Program-made: the position numbers and the translations under genes
Notes under the pieces: model-generated
The model's database searches: none
Told to the model about the DNA's origin: nothing
What the model saw: the letters and a program-made list of their open reading frames with translations, nothing else
Assembly (NCBI GenBank): GCA_003567725.1
Contig: PWYU01000057.1
Span: forward strand, 41,850-105,849
DNA from: Syntrophomonadaceae bacterium
GTDB taxonomy: Bacteria > Bacillota > Dethiobacteria > DTU022
Length of the DNA: 64,000 bases
Reading direction: 5' to 3'
Shown: positions 26,519-36,508 of the stretch, in pieces
How the letters are laid out: every line of letters begins with the position of its first letter
Numbering within the stretch: position 1 is the first letter of the stretch

Positions 26519-27964
26519 ATGAAGTATGAAGTTGTAATCGGCTTAGAGGTTCACGTGGAACTTCTCACTAAGTGTAAATTGTTTTGTTCGTGCCCTAATC
26601 GTTTTGTGTCGGAGCCGAATCTTAATACCTGTCCGGTATGCCTGGGTTTTCCCGGAACAATGCCTCAATTAAGCCGGGAAGCATTAAACCAGGCTTTGAA
26701 AGCTTCCCTGGCCCTTAATTGCGAGGTAGCCCTTTACAGCTATTTTGACCGTAAAAATTATTTTTACCCGGATATGCCCAAAGGTTATCAGATTTCACAG
26801 TATTATATTCCACTGGGCAGCAGAGGACATCTTGAAATTGATGATGATCAGGGCAAACTTAAAAAGATAGGTGTTGGCAGGGTTCATATGGAGGAAGATG
26901 CGGGTAAATTAATTCATGAGACTACCGGAGGAATAGCAATTGATTCTTCTATGGTTGACTATAACCGGGCCGGGGTCCCGTTGATTGAGATAGTGAGCGA
27001 GCCTGATCTGCGCTCTTCCGGTGAAGCCAAGCGTTACCTGGAAAAGCTAAAAAGTATGATGCAATATGCCGGTGTTTCCGATTGTAAAATGGAGGAAGGC
27101 AGCCTGCGCTGTGATGCCAATGTGTCCCTGCGGATGCCGGAAGATGAGGCTTACGGGGTTAAAACTGAGTTAAAGAACATGAACTCATTCCGGGCGGTTG
27201 AGAGATCGCTGGATCATGAAATTAAAAGGCAGGCTGAGCTACTCGATCAGGGTGAAAAGGTGATTACCCAGACCTTGCGCTGGGATGAAGATAAACAACA
27301 AACCATTGTGATGAGAAGTAAGCTCGAGGCTGATGATTACCGCTGTTTTGCTGATCCTGAGCTGGTTCCCATCGAATTGACAGCGCAGGAGGTTGAAAAC
27401 GCTCGTCAAAACTTACCGGAAATGGCTGATGAACGGGCCAGGCGTTTTGTGAAAGATTACGGTCTTCCGGGATATGATGCCGGGGTCCTTACCTCTTCCC
27501 GCTGCCTGGCTGATTATTTCGAATCTTGCCTGCAGCTTTTTAACAAGCCCAAAGAGGTTAGCAACTGGGTGATGGGTGAATTTTCAGCCCGCCTGAACAA
27601 TGCCGGGTTGGAAGCGGACCAGGCTTCTTTTACCCCGGAAGATATGGCGGAGCTGCTGAAAATGATTGATAAGCAGGAGATTAGCGGCAAAATTGCCAAG
27701 GAGGTACTGGAGAAGGCTTTTCAAAGCGGCAAGAAACCACGCCGGGTGGTGGAAGAGGAGGGTCTGCTCCAGATTTCAGACCAGTCGGAACTGGAAGCAA
27801 TAGTTGACCGGGTAATCAGCGAGAACCCTGATACGGTGGAAAACTATCGCGGCGGCAAGTCAAAGGCGCTCGGGCACCTGGTTGGCCAGGTTATGAAGGA
27901 AACCCGGGGCAAAGCCAACCCCCAGCTGGTTAATGAACTGCTGGTCAAAAAAATTGACGGATAG
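26519..27964 (+). CDS. gatB: Aspartyl/glutamyl-tRNA amidotransferase subunit B
   Basis: 481 residues: the GatB kinase-like core (YEVVIGLEVHVEL, zinc cysteines CSCPN and CPVCLGFPG, YFYPDMPKGYQISQYY, ADDYRCFADPELVP) plus the C-terminal YqeY-like tRNA-binding tail (KALGHLVGQVMKETRGKANP). It activates Asp-tRNA(Asn) or Glu-tRNA(Gln). ATG 26519 after GGAAGG fits homolog starts; the in-frame codons further upstream only translate repeats. All expected GatB motifs look intact, unlike those of the neighbouring GatA. Confidence 0.95.
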   Translation: MKYEVVIGLEVHVELLTKCKLFCSCPNRFVSEPNLNTCPVCLGFPGTMPQLSREALNQALKASLALNCEVALYSYFDRKNYFYPDMPKGYQISQYYIPLGSRGHLEIDDDQGKLKKIGVGRVHMEEDAGKLIHETTGGIAIDSSMVDYNRAGVPLIEIVSEPDLRSSGEAKRYLEKLKSMMQYAGVSDCKMEEGSLRCDANVSLRMPEDEAYGVKTELKNMNSFRAVERSLDHEIKRQAELLDQGEKVITQTLRWDEDKQQTIVMRSKLEADDYRCFADPELVPIELTAQEVENARQNLPEMADERARRFVKDYGLPGYDAGVLTSSRCLADYFESCLQLFNKPKEVSNWVMGEFSARLNNAGLEADQASFTPEDMAELLKMIDKQEISGKIAKEVLEKAFQSGKKPRRVVEEEGLLQISDQSELEAIVDRVISENPDTVENYRGGKSKALGHLVGQVMKETRGKANPQLVNELLVKKIDG

Positions 27965-28025
27965 CAGTCCTTAAAGCTATAAAGCCCCATTGTTTTACCT
28001 TACAGGGTAAATTCTTGTACATGAA

Positions 28026-28069
28026 CTGCCCCAGACCTGTTTATTATAAAACAAGCCGTTTGGGGGCAG
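28026..28069. terminator. Bidirectional hairpin between gatB and serC
   Basis: CTGCCCCA (28026-28033) pairs with TGGGGGCAG (28061-28069), with an inner CCTGTTT/AAAACAAG hairpin, between convergent genes. The T run is weak. Confidence 0.55.
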
Positions 28070-28092
28070 CTCTTAACTAAAAATTCTCCCAA

Positions 28093-29214
28093 TTACTCCC
28101 TGACCTGGTGATAAGCCCATTCCAACCAGGGCATGGCTGCCTGAAGATCTTCTTTATCCACGGTAGCGCCACACCAGAAACGCAAGCCCGGGGGAGCTTC
28201 CCGGTAAGAAGCGATATCATAGGCTGTCCCTTCCGTTTCGAGCAGATTGACCATTGTTTTGACCTGCTTGGGGCTTAGATCGGTTTTTAGGCAGACACTG
28301 GTATTGGATCTTATCGCTGGATCGGCAGCCAGGAAATCTATCCAGCTGTTTTTTTCAACAAAATTTTCAATAATGCCCAGGTTTTCTTCGCTGCGCCGGA
28401 TTAATGCAGGCAGGCCTCCAATTTCTTCAGCCCATTTTAACGCATCAAGGTAATCTTCAACACAAAGCATGGAAGGGGTATTGATAGTCGATCCCATGAA
28501 GAGATCTTGCAGTACTCTATCACCTTTCTTTAGTCGAAATATCTTAGGCAACGGCCAGGGAGGGTTGTAATTTTCAAGGTGTTTTATCGCGCGAGGCGAC
28601 AGGATAAGCATACCGTGCGCTGCTTCACCCCCTGGTACTTTTTGCCAGGAAAAGGTGGTTGCATCAAGCTTCTCCCAGGGTAGATCAACGGCAAATACAG
28701 CAGAAGTAGCATCACACAGGGTCAGGCCTTTGCGGTTATCAGGAATAAAGTTGCCGTTTGGCACCTTAACCCCACTGGTCGTACCATTCCAGGTAAAAAC
28801 CAGATCATGTTTGAAATTAAGTTTTGATAAATCCGGTAATGAGCCGTAATCTGCTGCATGGTAGCGGGCTTTTTCCAATTTGAGTTGCTGCCTGATGTCA
28901 TCAGCCCAGGTTTTTCCGAAGGATTCAAAATGGACCACATCTACCGGTTTGTCACCAAGCAGGTTCCACATGGCCATTTCAAATGCTCCCGTATCTGAGC
29001 CAGGAACAATGCCCACCAGATAGTCTTCAGGCAATTTTAGGATTTCTTTGGTCTTAAAGATTGCTTTTTTCAGTTTTTCTTTGCCTACGCTACTGCGGTG
29101 CGACCGCCCCAGGGAGGCATCATGGAGCTTTTCCAGGGTGTAACCGGGATGCTTTGCGCATGGCCCCGATGAAAAGTATGGTTTTACAGGTTTCTTTTCG
29201 GGCTTTGTAGTCAT
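28093..29214 (-). CDS. serC: Phosphoserine aminotransferase
   Basis: 373-residue PLP enzyme of serine biosynthesis: 3-phosphohydroxypyruvate plus glutamate to phosphoserine. The sequence type ([50 protein letters not shown] lysine in [14 protein letters not shown]) is the one seen in Mycobacterium and alphaproteobacteria rather than the E. coli SerC type. GGAGG precedes the ATG. No serA is next to it, and it faces gatB. Confidence 0.92.
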   Translation of the reverse strand: MTTKPEKKPVKPYFSSGPCAKHPGYTLEKLHDASLGRSHRSSVGKEKLKKAIFKTKEILKLPEDYLVGIVPGSDTGAFEMAMWNLLGDKPVDVVHFESFGKTWADDIRQQLKLEKARYHAADYGSLPDLSKLNFKHDLVFTWNGTTSGVKVPNGNFIPDNRKGLTLCDATSAVFAVDLPWEKLDATTFSWQKVPGGEAAHGMLILSPRAIKHLENYNPPWPLPKIFRLKKGDRVLQDLFMGSTINTPSMLCVEDYLDALKWAEEIGGLPALIRRSEENLGIIENFVEKNSWIDFLAADPAIRSNTSVCLKTDLSPKQVKTMVNLLETEGTAYDIASYREAPPGLRFWCGATVDKEDLQAAMPWLEWAYHQVRE

Positions 29215-29297
29215 TAGTGAAAACCTCCGTATCTACTTGAAACATTTCTTTTTAATATGAAAATCATATCTCAGCTCCTTATATAAGTAAATACCGA

Positions 29298-29325
29298 TTG
29301 TGTCATTGATAATACGTGATATAAT
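29298..29325 (+). promoter_or_regulatory. Candidate promoter of the zinc-uptake operon
   Basis: TTGTGT (29298-29303), 16 bp, TATAAT (29320-29325). The 9-mer ATTGATAAT occurs within it (29305-29313) and again at 29339-29347; GATAAT is the Fur-box building block, so these may be sites for the Fur-family protein encoded at the end of the operon. Confidence 0.45.
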
Positions 29326-29475
29326 GCAGGTAAACCTAATTGATAATAACTCTCAAAAAGATCAAGCTATGCAAGATTTAAGTTTAGCATTTAAGCAGTA
29401 GTAATTTTAGGCTTTCACTGATCATAACTTGTATTTAATTGATGAATGATGAATCATAAAATAGGAGGAAATAAC

Positions 29476-30471
29476 GTGTGGAGAAAAACTTTCACTTTAA
29501 CAGCTATCCTGTTAATCATTTTATCTTTTATCGGTTGTGCTCCTGATGAAACCGGAATTAATGAAGAAGAGCCGGATCTTAGAATTGTTACCACTATTTA
29601 CCCCCTGGCCGATATTGCCGGCCGGCTCGGCGGCGGTAAAGTTGAAGTTTCTTACCTGTTACCAGCCGGATCCAGCCCCCACACCTATGAACCAACTGTT
29701 GAACAGGCCCGATTAATGGAGCAAGCAGATCTTTTAATATATGTTGGCGCCGATCTGGATAACTGGGCTGTCAATATGACTGATGCAATTGGCCCTGAAT
29801 TAAACACTATCAATATCTCTGGTAAAGTTGATCTGATTGATGCGGCAGATTACTTCAGGCTTGAAGAAGAGTCAGAAGGCCATGATCATGATCGTGCTGG
29901 CTGTGAAGAACATGATGATCATGCTGATCACGATGGCTGTGGTCACGATCACGGTCCCGAAGATCCACATTTTTGGCTTGATCCAGTACTGGTGCGGGAT
30001 TCGATTTGTCCTGCTATCCATGAAAAACTGATGGAGTTATATCCTGAAGGTAAGGATTACTTTGAGAACAGGCATGAAGAGTACCGACAGGAATTGAATG
30101 TCTTAGATGAAGAAATAAATGATGCGGTATCCGGTTTTTCCAGAACAAACTTTATCGCTTTTCATTCGGCCTGGCAGTATTTCACCCGACGCTACGGTCT
30201 GGAGGAGGTAGCAGTTATTGCCCAGTTTCCCGGCCAGGAACCGTCAGCGGGTTGGATAGCTGAACTGGTAGATCTGATCAGGGAAGAAGAGATTGGAGCC
30301 ATTTTTACAGAACCGCAGTTTTCGCCCGAATTGGCTGAAAGAATAGCAGAAGAAAGCGGAGCAGAGGTCATGATTATTGATCCCCTGGGGGGAGAAGGTG
30401 TTCCAGGGCGCGAATCATATTTGGAGCTGATGCGATTTAATCTGTCCGTGTTTAAAGAAGCGATGGAATAA
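29476..30471 (+). CDS. znuA: Zinc ABC transporter substrate-binding lipoprotein
   Basis: A cluster A-I metal-binding lipoprotein of about 331 residues: signal and lipobox SFIGC, then RIVTTIYPLADIAGRLGG, the SSPHTYEPT metal histidine, and a His/Asp-rich loop (GHDHD, HDDHADHDGCGHDHG) typical of zinc rather than manganese proteins. Further ligand regions are FHSAWQYF and FTEPQFSP. GTG 29476 is chosen because AGGAGG lies 7 bp before it. The permease parts follow at once. Confidence 0.93.
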   Translation: MWRKTFTLTAILLIILSFIGCAPDETGINEEEPDLRIVTTIYPLADIAGRLGGGKVEVSYLLPAGSSPHTYEPTVEQARLMEQADLLIYVGADLDNWAVNMTDAIGPELNTINISGKVDLIDAADYFRLEEESEGHDHDRAGCEEHDDHADHDGCGHDHGPEDPHFWLDPVLVRDSICPAIHEKLMELYPEGKDYFENRHEEYRQELNVLDEEINDAVSGFSRTNFIAFHSAWQYFTRRYGLEEVAVIAQFPGQEPSAGWIAELVDLIREEEIGAIFTEPQFSPELAERIAEESGAEVMIIDPLGGEGVPGRESYLELMRFNLSVFKEAME

Positions 30472-30497
30472 ACCATAAAGTGAGGCGGATATGTATT

Positions 30498-31256
30498 TTG
30501 GATGAAGTAGTTAAGGCTGCTAACCTGACCGTCAATCTGGGCGGGAAAACCGTTCTCGAAGATATTACATTTTTAGCTATAAGCGGTGAGATGACCGGTG
30601 TGATCGGTCCAAACGGAGCCGGTAAGACCACCCTTTTGCGGGCAGTGCTGGGGCTGGTTTCTGTCCAGCGGGGAAGCCTGACTGTATTTGGCAAAAGGGA
30701 AATAAAAGAAATCAGACCCAGGATTGGCTATATGCCTCAGCGTCATTTTTTTGACCGGCGGTTTCTTCTTTCTGCCGCCGATGTGGTGGCTACAGGTTTG
30801 CTTTCGCCCCGCACTCTTTTGAGGAGGATTCCAAAGAAGAATCAACAGGTCAAGGATGCCCTGCGGTTAGTAGGTATGGAGAACTTCTTCCATCAACCTT
30901 TTCAAAATTTATCCGGAGGGGAACAGCAGCGCGTTTTGTTGGCCCGGGCTTTGGCCAGACGCCCGGAATTATTACTGCTGGATGAACCGAATACCGGCCT
31001 TGATTTTCCGGCTCAGCGAAGCTTTGTGGAGCTATTGCGAAAACTCAAAGATAAAGAAGATATTGCTATCATCCTGGTTTCACATTATCTGGTTTCAATA
31101 GCTCCTGCAGCAGATAAACTACTTTGTATTAACCGGACCATGCATGTTCACGGTTATCCGGCCGAAGTGCTGCGAAGCCCGCATCTTGATGAGGCTTATC
31201 GCTGTCAATTTGATTTTCTAACAACCGGGAGCGGGACTGAGAGGTGGTGGCATTGA
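30498..31256 (+). CDS. znuC: Zinc ABC transporter ATP-binding protein
   Basis: About 252 residues of ABC ATPase: Walker A GPNGAGKTT, Q-loop GYMPQR, signature LSGGEQQR, Walker B LLLLDEPNTGLD and switch His in LVSHYL. TTG 30498 has GAGGCGG 9 bp upstream; an in-frame GTG at 30480 lacks a good site. The stop overlaps the permease start as TTGA. Confidence 0.92.
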   Translation: MDEVVKAANLTVNLGGKTVLEDITFLAISGEMTGVIGPNGAGKTTLLRAVLGLVSVQRGSLTVFGKREIKEIRPRIGYMPQRHFFDRRFLLSAADVVATGLLSPRTLLRRIPKKNQQVKDALRLVGMENFFHQPFQNLSGGEQQRVLLARALARRPELLLLDEPNTGLDFPAQRSFVELLRKLKDKEDIAIILVSHYLVSIAPAADKLLCINRTMHVHGYPAEVLRSPHLDEAYRCQFDFLTTGSGTERWWH

Positions 31257-32065
31257 GCGAAATTCTTGCCTATGGATTCATGCAAAGAGCTCTTTTAGCC
31301 GCCCTCCTGGTTGGAACCCTTTGTTCGATCATATCTTTTTTCGTCATACTGAAAAGACTATCTTTCCTTGGAGCGGGTATTTCCCATACTGCCTTAGGGG
31401 GGATTGCCATCGGTCTGGTTACAGGGCTTGATCCAGTCCTGACCGGAAGTATTTTTGCCGTAGGGACCGCTATGAGTACAGGACATGTCAGCCGCCTGGG
31501 AAAAATCAGCGAAGACACGGTTATCGGTATTTTCTATGCCTCCGGAATGGCCCTTGGTATTGCTCTAATCAGCTCATTTAAAGGTTACTATCCTGAACTA
31601 TTTTCACTGCTTTTTGGAAATATCCTCGCTGTTTCCATCAGGGATTTGCAGGTTCTGGCGGTAGTCCTGGGCGTAGTTATGGTGTTTGTCATTTTATTCT
31701 TTAAAGAGCTCCTGGCCATTTGTTTTGATGAAGAGATGGCTGTTGCAGGCGGGCTCCCAGTGGGACCGCTTTACATGGGCCTTTTAGCTGCTATCGGGCT
31801 TACGATAATGGTTTCTATTCAGCTTGTTGGAGTGGTTCTCGTGGCTGCACTGCTGGTTATTCCCGGTGCTACGGCTTACCGCCTCAGCACTAACTATCGT
31901 AGCATGCTGCTATATGCCCTGATCATTGGCTTGACCGGTAGCTTCGGGGGGCTTTTTGTTTCCTATTATTTCCCTGTTCCGCCGGGGGCAGCTATTGTTT
32001 TGATCATGGCAGTGATCTTTACCCTGGTTGTTTCTTTTAAATATAACCTGGAAAAACGTCTTTAG
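31253..32065 (+). CDS. znuB: Zinc ABC transporter permease
   Basis: About 270 residues of the ABC-3 permease family with 7-9 membrane helices (GISHTALGGIAIGLVTGLDP, VVLVAALLVIPGATAYRLS). TTG 31253 overlaps the znuC stop, and GAGGTGG lies just before it. The znuA-znuC-znuB-fur order supports zinc uptake. Confidence 0.92.
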   Translation: MSEILAYGFMQRALLAALLVGTLCSIISFFVILKRLSFLGAGISHTALGGIAIGLVTGLDPVLTGSIFAVGTAMSTGHVSRLGKISEDTVIGIFYASGMALGIALISSFKGYYPELFSLLFGNILAVSIRDLQVLAVVLGVVMVFVILFFKELLAICFDEEMAVAGGLPVGPLYMGLLAAIGLTIMVSIQLVGVVLVAALLVIPGATAYRLSTNYRSMLLYALIIGLTGSFGGLFVSYYFPVPPGAAIVLIMAVIFTLVVSFKYNLEKRL

Positions 32066-32130
32066 AATGCTGCTTTAAAGGACAGGGTTGATTATTTTGA
32101 AGAAAGCTTAAAGCAAGAGGAGACCTGGTG

Positions 32131-32592
32131 ATGAATAGTTCATTCGTGGAAGAAGCAAAAGTTTTACTGAGCACTAAAGGTTATAAATTGACCAGGCCGC
32201 GGCTGGTGATTCTAGATTATATGGTCAGAGAAAGTGGTCATCTTAGCGTTCAGGAGATTTATAAAGGTATTTGTTTCAATTATAACGGGATTGGCATAGC
32301 CACTGTTTATCGGACCGTAGATCTTCTGGTTGAGATCGGATTTTTACGAGCGCTGGTTCTTTTAAACAACCAGCTTCGTTATGAGTTAAACCGGCCTGGT
32401 GATCATCACCACCATTTAGTTTGTAAAGTTTGTGGCGAAATAGTAGAATTTAGCAGCTGTAATTTTAATACGATTTCCGAAGAAATTGAAGAGGCGACCC
32501 GATTTAAAATTGAAGAACATAACCTTGAAGCTTACGGTTATTGTCCGGATTGTTTGAGTAAAAGTGCAGATTATTCCACGGAGAATATGTAA
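32131..32592 (+). CDS. Fur-family regulator (Zur-like)
   Basis: About 153 residues: winged helix (SVQEIYKG, GIATVYRTVDLLVEIGFL), metal-binding HHHHLVCKVCGEIVEF with CxxC, and a second zinc pair CPDC at the end. The Fur family includes Zur, PerR and Fur; the position after znuACB argues for zinc control of that operon. ATG 32131 (or GTG 32128) follows AGAGGAG. Its end overlaps the convergent fakA by 22 bp. Confidence 0.9.
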   Translation: MNSSFVEEAKVLLSTKGYKLTRPRLVILDYMVRESGHLSVQEIYKGICFNYNGIGIATVYRTVDLLVEIGFLRALVLLNNQLRYELNRPGDHHHHLVCKVCGEIVEFSSCNFNTISEEIEEATRFKIEEHNLEAYGYCPDCLSKSADYSTENM

Positions 32593-34286
32593 TAGTAGAT
32601 CGGTTGTCCGCCATACTGCAGTTCAATTTCCAGGTCCGGGTTTTTTTCTGCTATTGCCCTGGCCAGAACTGAAGCTTCCGAACGGGCGATATCATGTCCG
32701 TAAAAAATGGAGGCTATATCATTATTTTCAGCAATGATTTCTTCTGTTAACTTTAGAGCAACCTGATTGAGGCTTTCTCCTGCAGAAACTATCTCTTCTC
32801 CGTACAGTCCCAGGTACTGACCGGCTTTAATTTCAGAGCCTTTGATGATAGAATCCCTGGTAGCATAAGTAACCAGGCCTGTTTTTACTTTTTCCATCCC
32901 CTCAATCATGGCCGGAATGTTTTCTTCTACGGGTTGATGCAGGTTATATGCAAGCAGTGCTGCCAAACCTTCGGCTAGGGTTCTGGTTTTTACCACTTCG
33001 ACGTGTTTATCACTCAGAGGTTTAACCTGTTCAGCAACCATGATGATATTTTTATTGTTCGGCAATATAATTGCTGTTTCCTGGGGCAGATTGTTAACGG
33101 CGTTCAAAAGATCTTCTACCTTGGGGTTCATGGTTTGGCCTCCAAAAACGATCTCATCAGTACCAAGGCTAAGGAAGATTTCCCGAAAACCTTCTCCAAA
33201 AGAAACCGATATAACTCCAGCTTCACCTTTTTCCTGAAAACCGGTGTTGGGCAGGATCAGTGGAGTTTCAACTGTTTCCTTATTAGAGGCCAGTTTTTTC
33301 TCCTGTTCCTCAACTTGTTCTGTCATGTTATCAACTTTAATATTATGCAGTGAACCGTAATTAATGGCAATTTCTAAAATCAGACCGGGAAAAGCTGTAT
33401 GGATGTGAACTTTGGCCAGATTCTTATCGGCGGCAACGATGAGGGAGTCTCCATGAGGGTAGAGATCTTCCTCCAGGCTGGCAAAGTCACCGGTTTTTGA
33501 CTTAATAAGGACTTCGGTACAGTAAGGATAGAGTAAACTGATCTTTTCAGGAGCGATATGAGTTTTGCCTGGGCCGGTAAAGTTGGAGTTGACGATTGAA
33601 TCGCTTTCAGCTGGTTTTTTAATATTTTGATCTAATAAATCGCCGAGAGATTTTTTCGTGGCATAAAGGCAGCCCTCTAAAAAGACCAGCAGGCCAAGGC
33701 CGCCGGCATCGACCACTCCGGCTTCTTTAAGGACGGGCAGCATATCGGTGGTTTTTTCTAAGGCAGCTTTACCGCTTTTAACTGCTTCTTCCATGCTTTT
33801 TTGCATATTGTCGCCCTGTTTAACAGCGCTTCTGATAGCCCGGGCCATTTCCCGGGCCACGGTTAAAATTGTTCCTTCCACCGGGGTTGAAACTGCTTTA
33901 TAAGCATAAACTACAGCATATTGAAAAGCTTTACTAAATTCTCCCGGGGAAACTGTATCCTTTCTCTGCAATCCATGTGCAATACCCCTGAGGATTTGGG
34001 AAAGGATTACTCCTGAATTACCTCTTGCTCCCATTAAAGCATGAGAGGCTACAATTTCTGAAAGCTCTCCCACCGAGTTTCCCTGGTAGGACATTGAACC
34101 TTTGATGGCGGCGCTTAAGGTCATACTCATATTGGTGCCTGTGTCACCATCTGGAACGGGGAAAACGTTCAGGGCATCTATTTTTTCTTTTTCCTTTTCA
34201 AAAAAATAGCTTGCACCGAGGATCATTTTTTTGAAATCATTAACAGACAAGAAATAGCCAGGCTTAACAATGCTTTTCCTATCCAT
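32571..34286 (-). CDS. fakA: Fatty acid kinase subunit A (DAK2/YloV family)
   Basis: 571 residues: N-terminal DhaL/DAK2 ATP-binding domain (LNVFPVPDGDTGTNMS, GARGNSGVILSQILRG, DAGGLGLLVFLEG), a middle region and a C-terminal DegV-like half (NNKNIIMVAEQ, DIARSEA). With a FakB partner it phosphorylates fatty acids for phospholipid synthesis. ATG 34286 follows GAGGTG; an in-frame GTG at 34295 is part of that site. No fakB or asp23-type gene is next to it here. Confidence 0.9.
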   Translation of the reverse strand: MDRKSIVKPGYFLSVNDFKKMILGASYFFEKEKEKIDALNVFPVPDGDTGTNMSMTLSAAIKGSMSYQGNSVGELSEIVASHALMGARGNSGVILSQILRGIAHGLQRKDTVSPGEFSKAFQYAVVYAYKAVSTPVEGTILTVAREMARAIRSAVKQGDNMQKSMEEAVKSGKAALEKTTDMLPVLKEAGVVDAGGLGLLVFLEGCLYATKKSLGDLLDQNIKKPAESDSIVNSNFTGPGKTHIAPEKISLLYPYCTEVLIKSKTGDFASLEEDLYPHGDSLIVAADKNLAKVHIHTAFPGLILEIAINYGSLHNIKVDNMTEQVEEQEKKLASNKETVETPLILPNTGFQEKGEAGVISVSFGEGFREIFLSLGTDEIVFGGQTMNPKVEDLLNAVNNLPQETAIILPNNKNIIMVAEQVKPLSDKHVEVVKTRTLAEGLAALLAYNLHQPVEENIPAMIEGMEKVKTGLVTYATRDSIIKGSEIKAGQYLGLYGEEIVSAGESLNQVALKLTEEIIAENNDIASIFYGHDIARSEASVLARAIAEKNPDLEIELQYGGQPIYYYIFSVE

Positions 34287-34441
34287 AAAAAACACCTCAA
34301 AAAGAGATTAAACAGAGCTAATCAGAATAATATCATAAAATCAGCTCATTTTCCACCAAACGCTATATTCATTTAAAATCCATTTAAGGTTTATACTCCC
34401 CCGCCTTACGGGAGGGATTGATTTATTGTTCGTCACCATTA

Positions 34442-35392
34442 TTAAACATGATTGCGGAGCATAAGTTCAGCAGGATGCGGTTCAAGGTAAGCCTGATCCT
34501 GCAAATAGGAAATATCATATTTACGGACATAATGGCTGATCAGGGTTAATGGGACGACCAGGGGCACAATTGAACGGTTATAGTTTTCAATAATTTCTAG
34601 CAGCTCTGCTTTTTCATCGCCGGTGAGGAAATTTTTAAAGTGGCCCATGATATGATAGAGGACATTTATATTTTTCTTTGTAGTGGCTTTTAAAGCCATG
34701 GCTTCCATAAGATAAAGCTGATACTGCTCAAGCAGCTTATCTGTGGCCATATTTTTACCGGCTGCAACCAGCTTACCCATGGCGGATAAATGTTTTGGGC
34801 TGTGAGCCATTAGCTGCAGCTTGTGTTGCCTGTGAAACTGAATAAGTTTTTTATAATCAGGGCTGTTTTCTGTAAATAACAGCCAGCGATTGTAGCAGTA
34901 GATCCGCTCAATAAAATTTTCACGCAGTGTTGCGTCATGGAGCCGGCCTTCCTCTTCAACCGGCAATAGCGGAAAATGATTGACTACTGCTGCAGCAAAT
35001 AGGCCGCGGCCTTTTTTTTGAGCTTGCCCGGAGCGTCCGTAAACCTTAACCCTGTGCAGGCCTGAACTGGGCGAATCCTTTTTAAAAATAAAGGCGCATA
35101 AATTTTCTTGTCTAAGGATACTGGCTTTGTTGTTGCAGAATTGCTGCATTTTTTCTGTATGGTCTATACCGCTTTTTGTAGTAATGAGACGGGGCACCTC
35201 AGGATTGCCAGACAGGTGCATTGTTTCACGGGGAACCGGCAGGCCGCATTCAACCTCCGGGCAGACAGGGATAAATTGAAAATAGCCTGCCAGGACATCT
35301 GTTATGTAACGGTCACGCTTGTGCCCACCGTCATATCTAACCTGGTTGCCAAGCAGACAGGAACTAACACCTACTTTAATTTTTTCTTCCAT
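34442..35392 (-). CDS. TudS-like (DUF523) plus DUF1722 protein with Cys-to-Ser change
   Basis: 316 residues. Residues 1-~150 are DUF523, the family of the [4Fe-5S] thiouracil desulfurase TudS (SSCLLGNQVRYDGGHKRD, CPEVECGLPVPRE). Residues ~160-316 are DUF1722 (RHQHKLQLMAHSP-like start). This pairing is known from thiouridine/thiouracil desulfurases. The third cluster ligand normally sits in SPSCG; here the DNA reads SPSSG (Ser110), although Cys12 and Cys49 are present and Cys99 lies nearby. Activity or cluster binding may be changed. AAGGAGA precedes the ATG. Confidence 0.85.
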   Translation of the reverse strand: MEEKIKVGVSSCLLGNQVRYDGGHKRDRYITDVLAGYFQFIPVCPEVECGLPVPRETMHLSGNPEVPRLITTKSGIDHTEKMQQFCNNKASILRQENLCAFIFKKDSPSSGLHRVKVYGRSGQAQKKGRGLFAAAVVNHFPLLPVEEEGRLHDATLRENFIERIYCYNRWLLFTENSPDYKKLIQFHRQHKLQLMAHSPKHLSAMGKLVAAGKNMATDKLLEQYQLYLMEAMALKATTKKNINVLYHIMGHFKNFLTGDEKAELLEIIENYNRSIVPLVVPLTLISHYVRKYDISYLQDQAYLEPHPAELMLRNHV

Positions 35393-35551
35393 GCTTTTTT
35401 AGTCTCCTTAATCAAAAGAGGTATAGTCAAAAAATATTTTTTGCTTTATATTAATTGTAAACGATTGAGTTAAGATTGTGTAAAATAAATTTGGGAACTT
35501 AACATGGTGACTAATGGTCTCTTCTTCAGACCATGAGAAAGGGTGGGAATA

Positions 35552-36508
35552 ATGTTTAAGCACCGCAAAAGACAATATTTACTGCTGTTATTCATTCTTT
35601 TATTGGGGCTAATATTTGCCGGCTGTCAGGCTGAGGAAAATGAAATTGACGTTGATATGCAGGAAGATCCTGAACAGCAGGATAGTTATGTCCAGGCAGA
35701 AGGCATATTTATCGGTCAGATTGACAGCCAATCAGTGGAAATTGAAGAGTCGGGTAGCCTTAAAGTTTTTGGCCTTGATACTGAAGTTGATGTTTCTGAC
35801 ATTAAAAAAGGCTCAAAGGTTACATATACATATGTAAATAAGGAAGAAAGACCTATTATTCAATCCATTGAAGGTATAGATGCTCCTGAACCGGAGATAA
35901 TACAAGGAGAAGGTAGATATGCCGGCCGTATTGGCAGTCGTTCCGTAGAAATAGAAATGGCTGGTGAACATAAGGTTTTTAGCCTTGATGATCCTGTGCT
36001 TATCGATGAATTAATTGAAGGTTCTATAATTACTTTTTCTTATAGGGAAAGTGCGGACAGGCCTGTATTATTGACTGTTGAAGTTCTTGAAGAACCTGCC
36101 GAAGCAGAAAATGATGAAACCCTGGAAATTGAAGATAAAGGGATTTATATCGGCCAAATTGACAGTCAGTCTGTAGAGATAGCCAGAAGCAGGGCCTTTG
36201 CTTTGGGAGATATTACAAATATTGAAGGTATTGCTGATGGTTCTATGGTTGCTTTCAGTTATACTGAAACCGTAGAGCGTCCAACCTTGAATTACCTTGA
36301 TGCTGTGGATAGCCTTCCGGAAGGGGAAATCTTAGCGGGGATCCTGGTAGGGCAAATCGATAGTCATTCAGTTGAAATAGAGTATGAACAGGCTTTTATT
36401 ATTGGAGAAGGGGTAAACATTGAAGAAATTGAAAGTGGATCAGAGATTCGTTTTACTTATAAAGAAGGCCCGGCAAGACCTGTTCTGACATCTGTTTTAG
36501 AGCCATGA
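35552..36508 (+). CDS. Lipoprotein with four internal repeats
   Basis: 318 residues: basic start, hydrophobic stretch and lipobox FAGC, an acidic linker, then four ~60-75-residue repeats, each opening with a G-x-x-(I/A/V)-G-(Q/R)-I-(D/G)-S-x-S-VEIE type strand and ending RP-(V/I/T)-(L/I). The repeat pattern suggests tandem small beta domains. It should be anchored outside the membrane. I do not recognise the domain or its role. ATG 35552 follows AAAGGGTGG; GTG 35543 is upstream in frame. A single gene between long spacers. Confidence 0.8.
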   Translation: MFKHRKRQYLLLLFILLLGLIFAGCQAEENEIDVDMQEDPEQQDSYVQAEGIFIGQIDSQSVEIEESGSLKVFGLDTEVDVSDIKKGSKVTYTYVNKEERPIIQSIEGIDAPEPEIIQGEGRYAGRIGSRSVEIEMAGEHKVFSLDDPVLIDELIEGSIITFSYRESADRPVLLTVEVLEEPAEAENDETLEIEDKGIYIGQIDSQSVEIARSRAFALGDITNIEGIADGSMVAFSYTETVERPTLNYLDAVDSLPEGEILAGILVGQIDSHSVEIEYEQAFIIGEGVNIEEIESGSEIRFTYKEGPARPVLTSVLEP

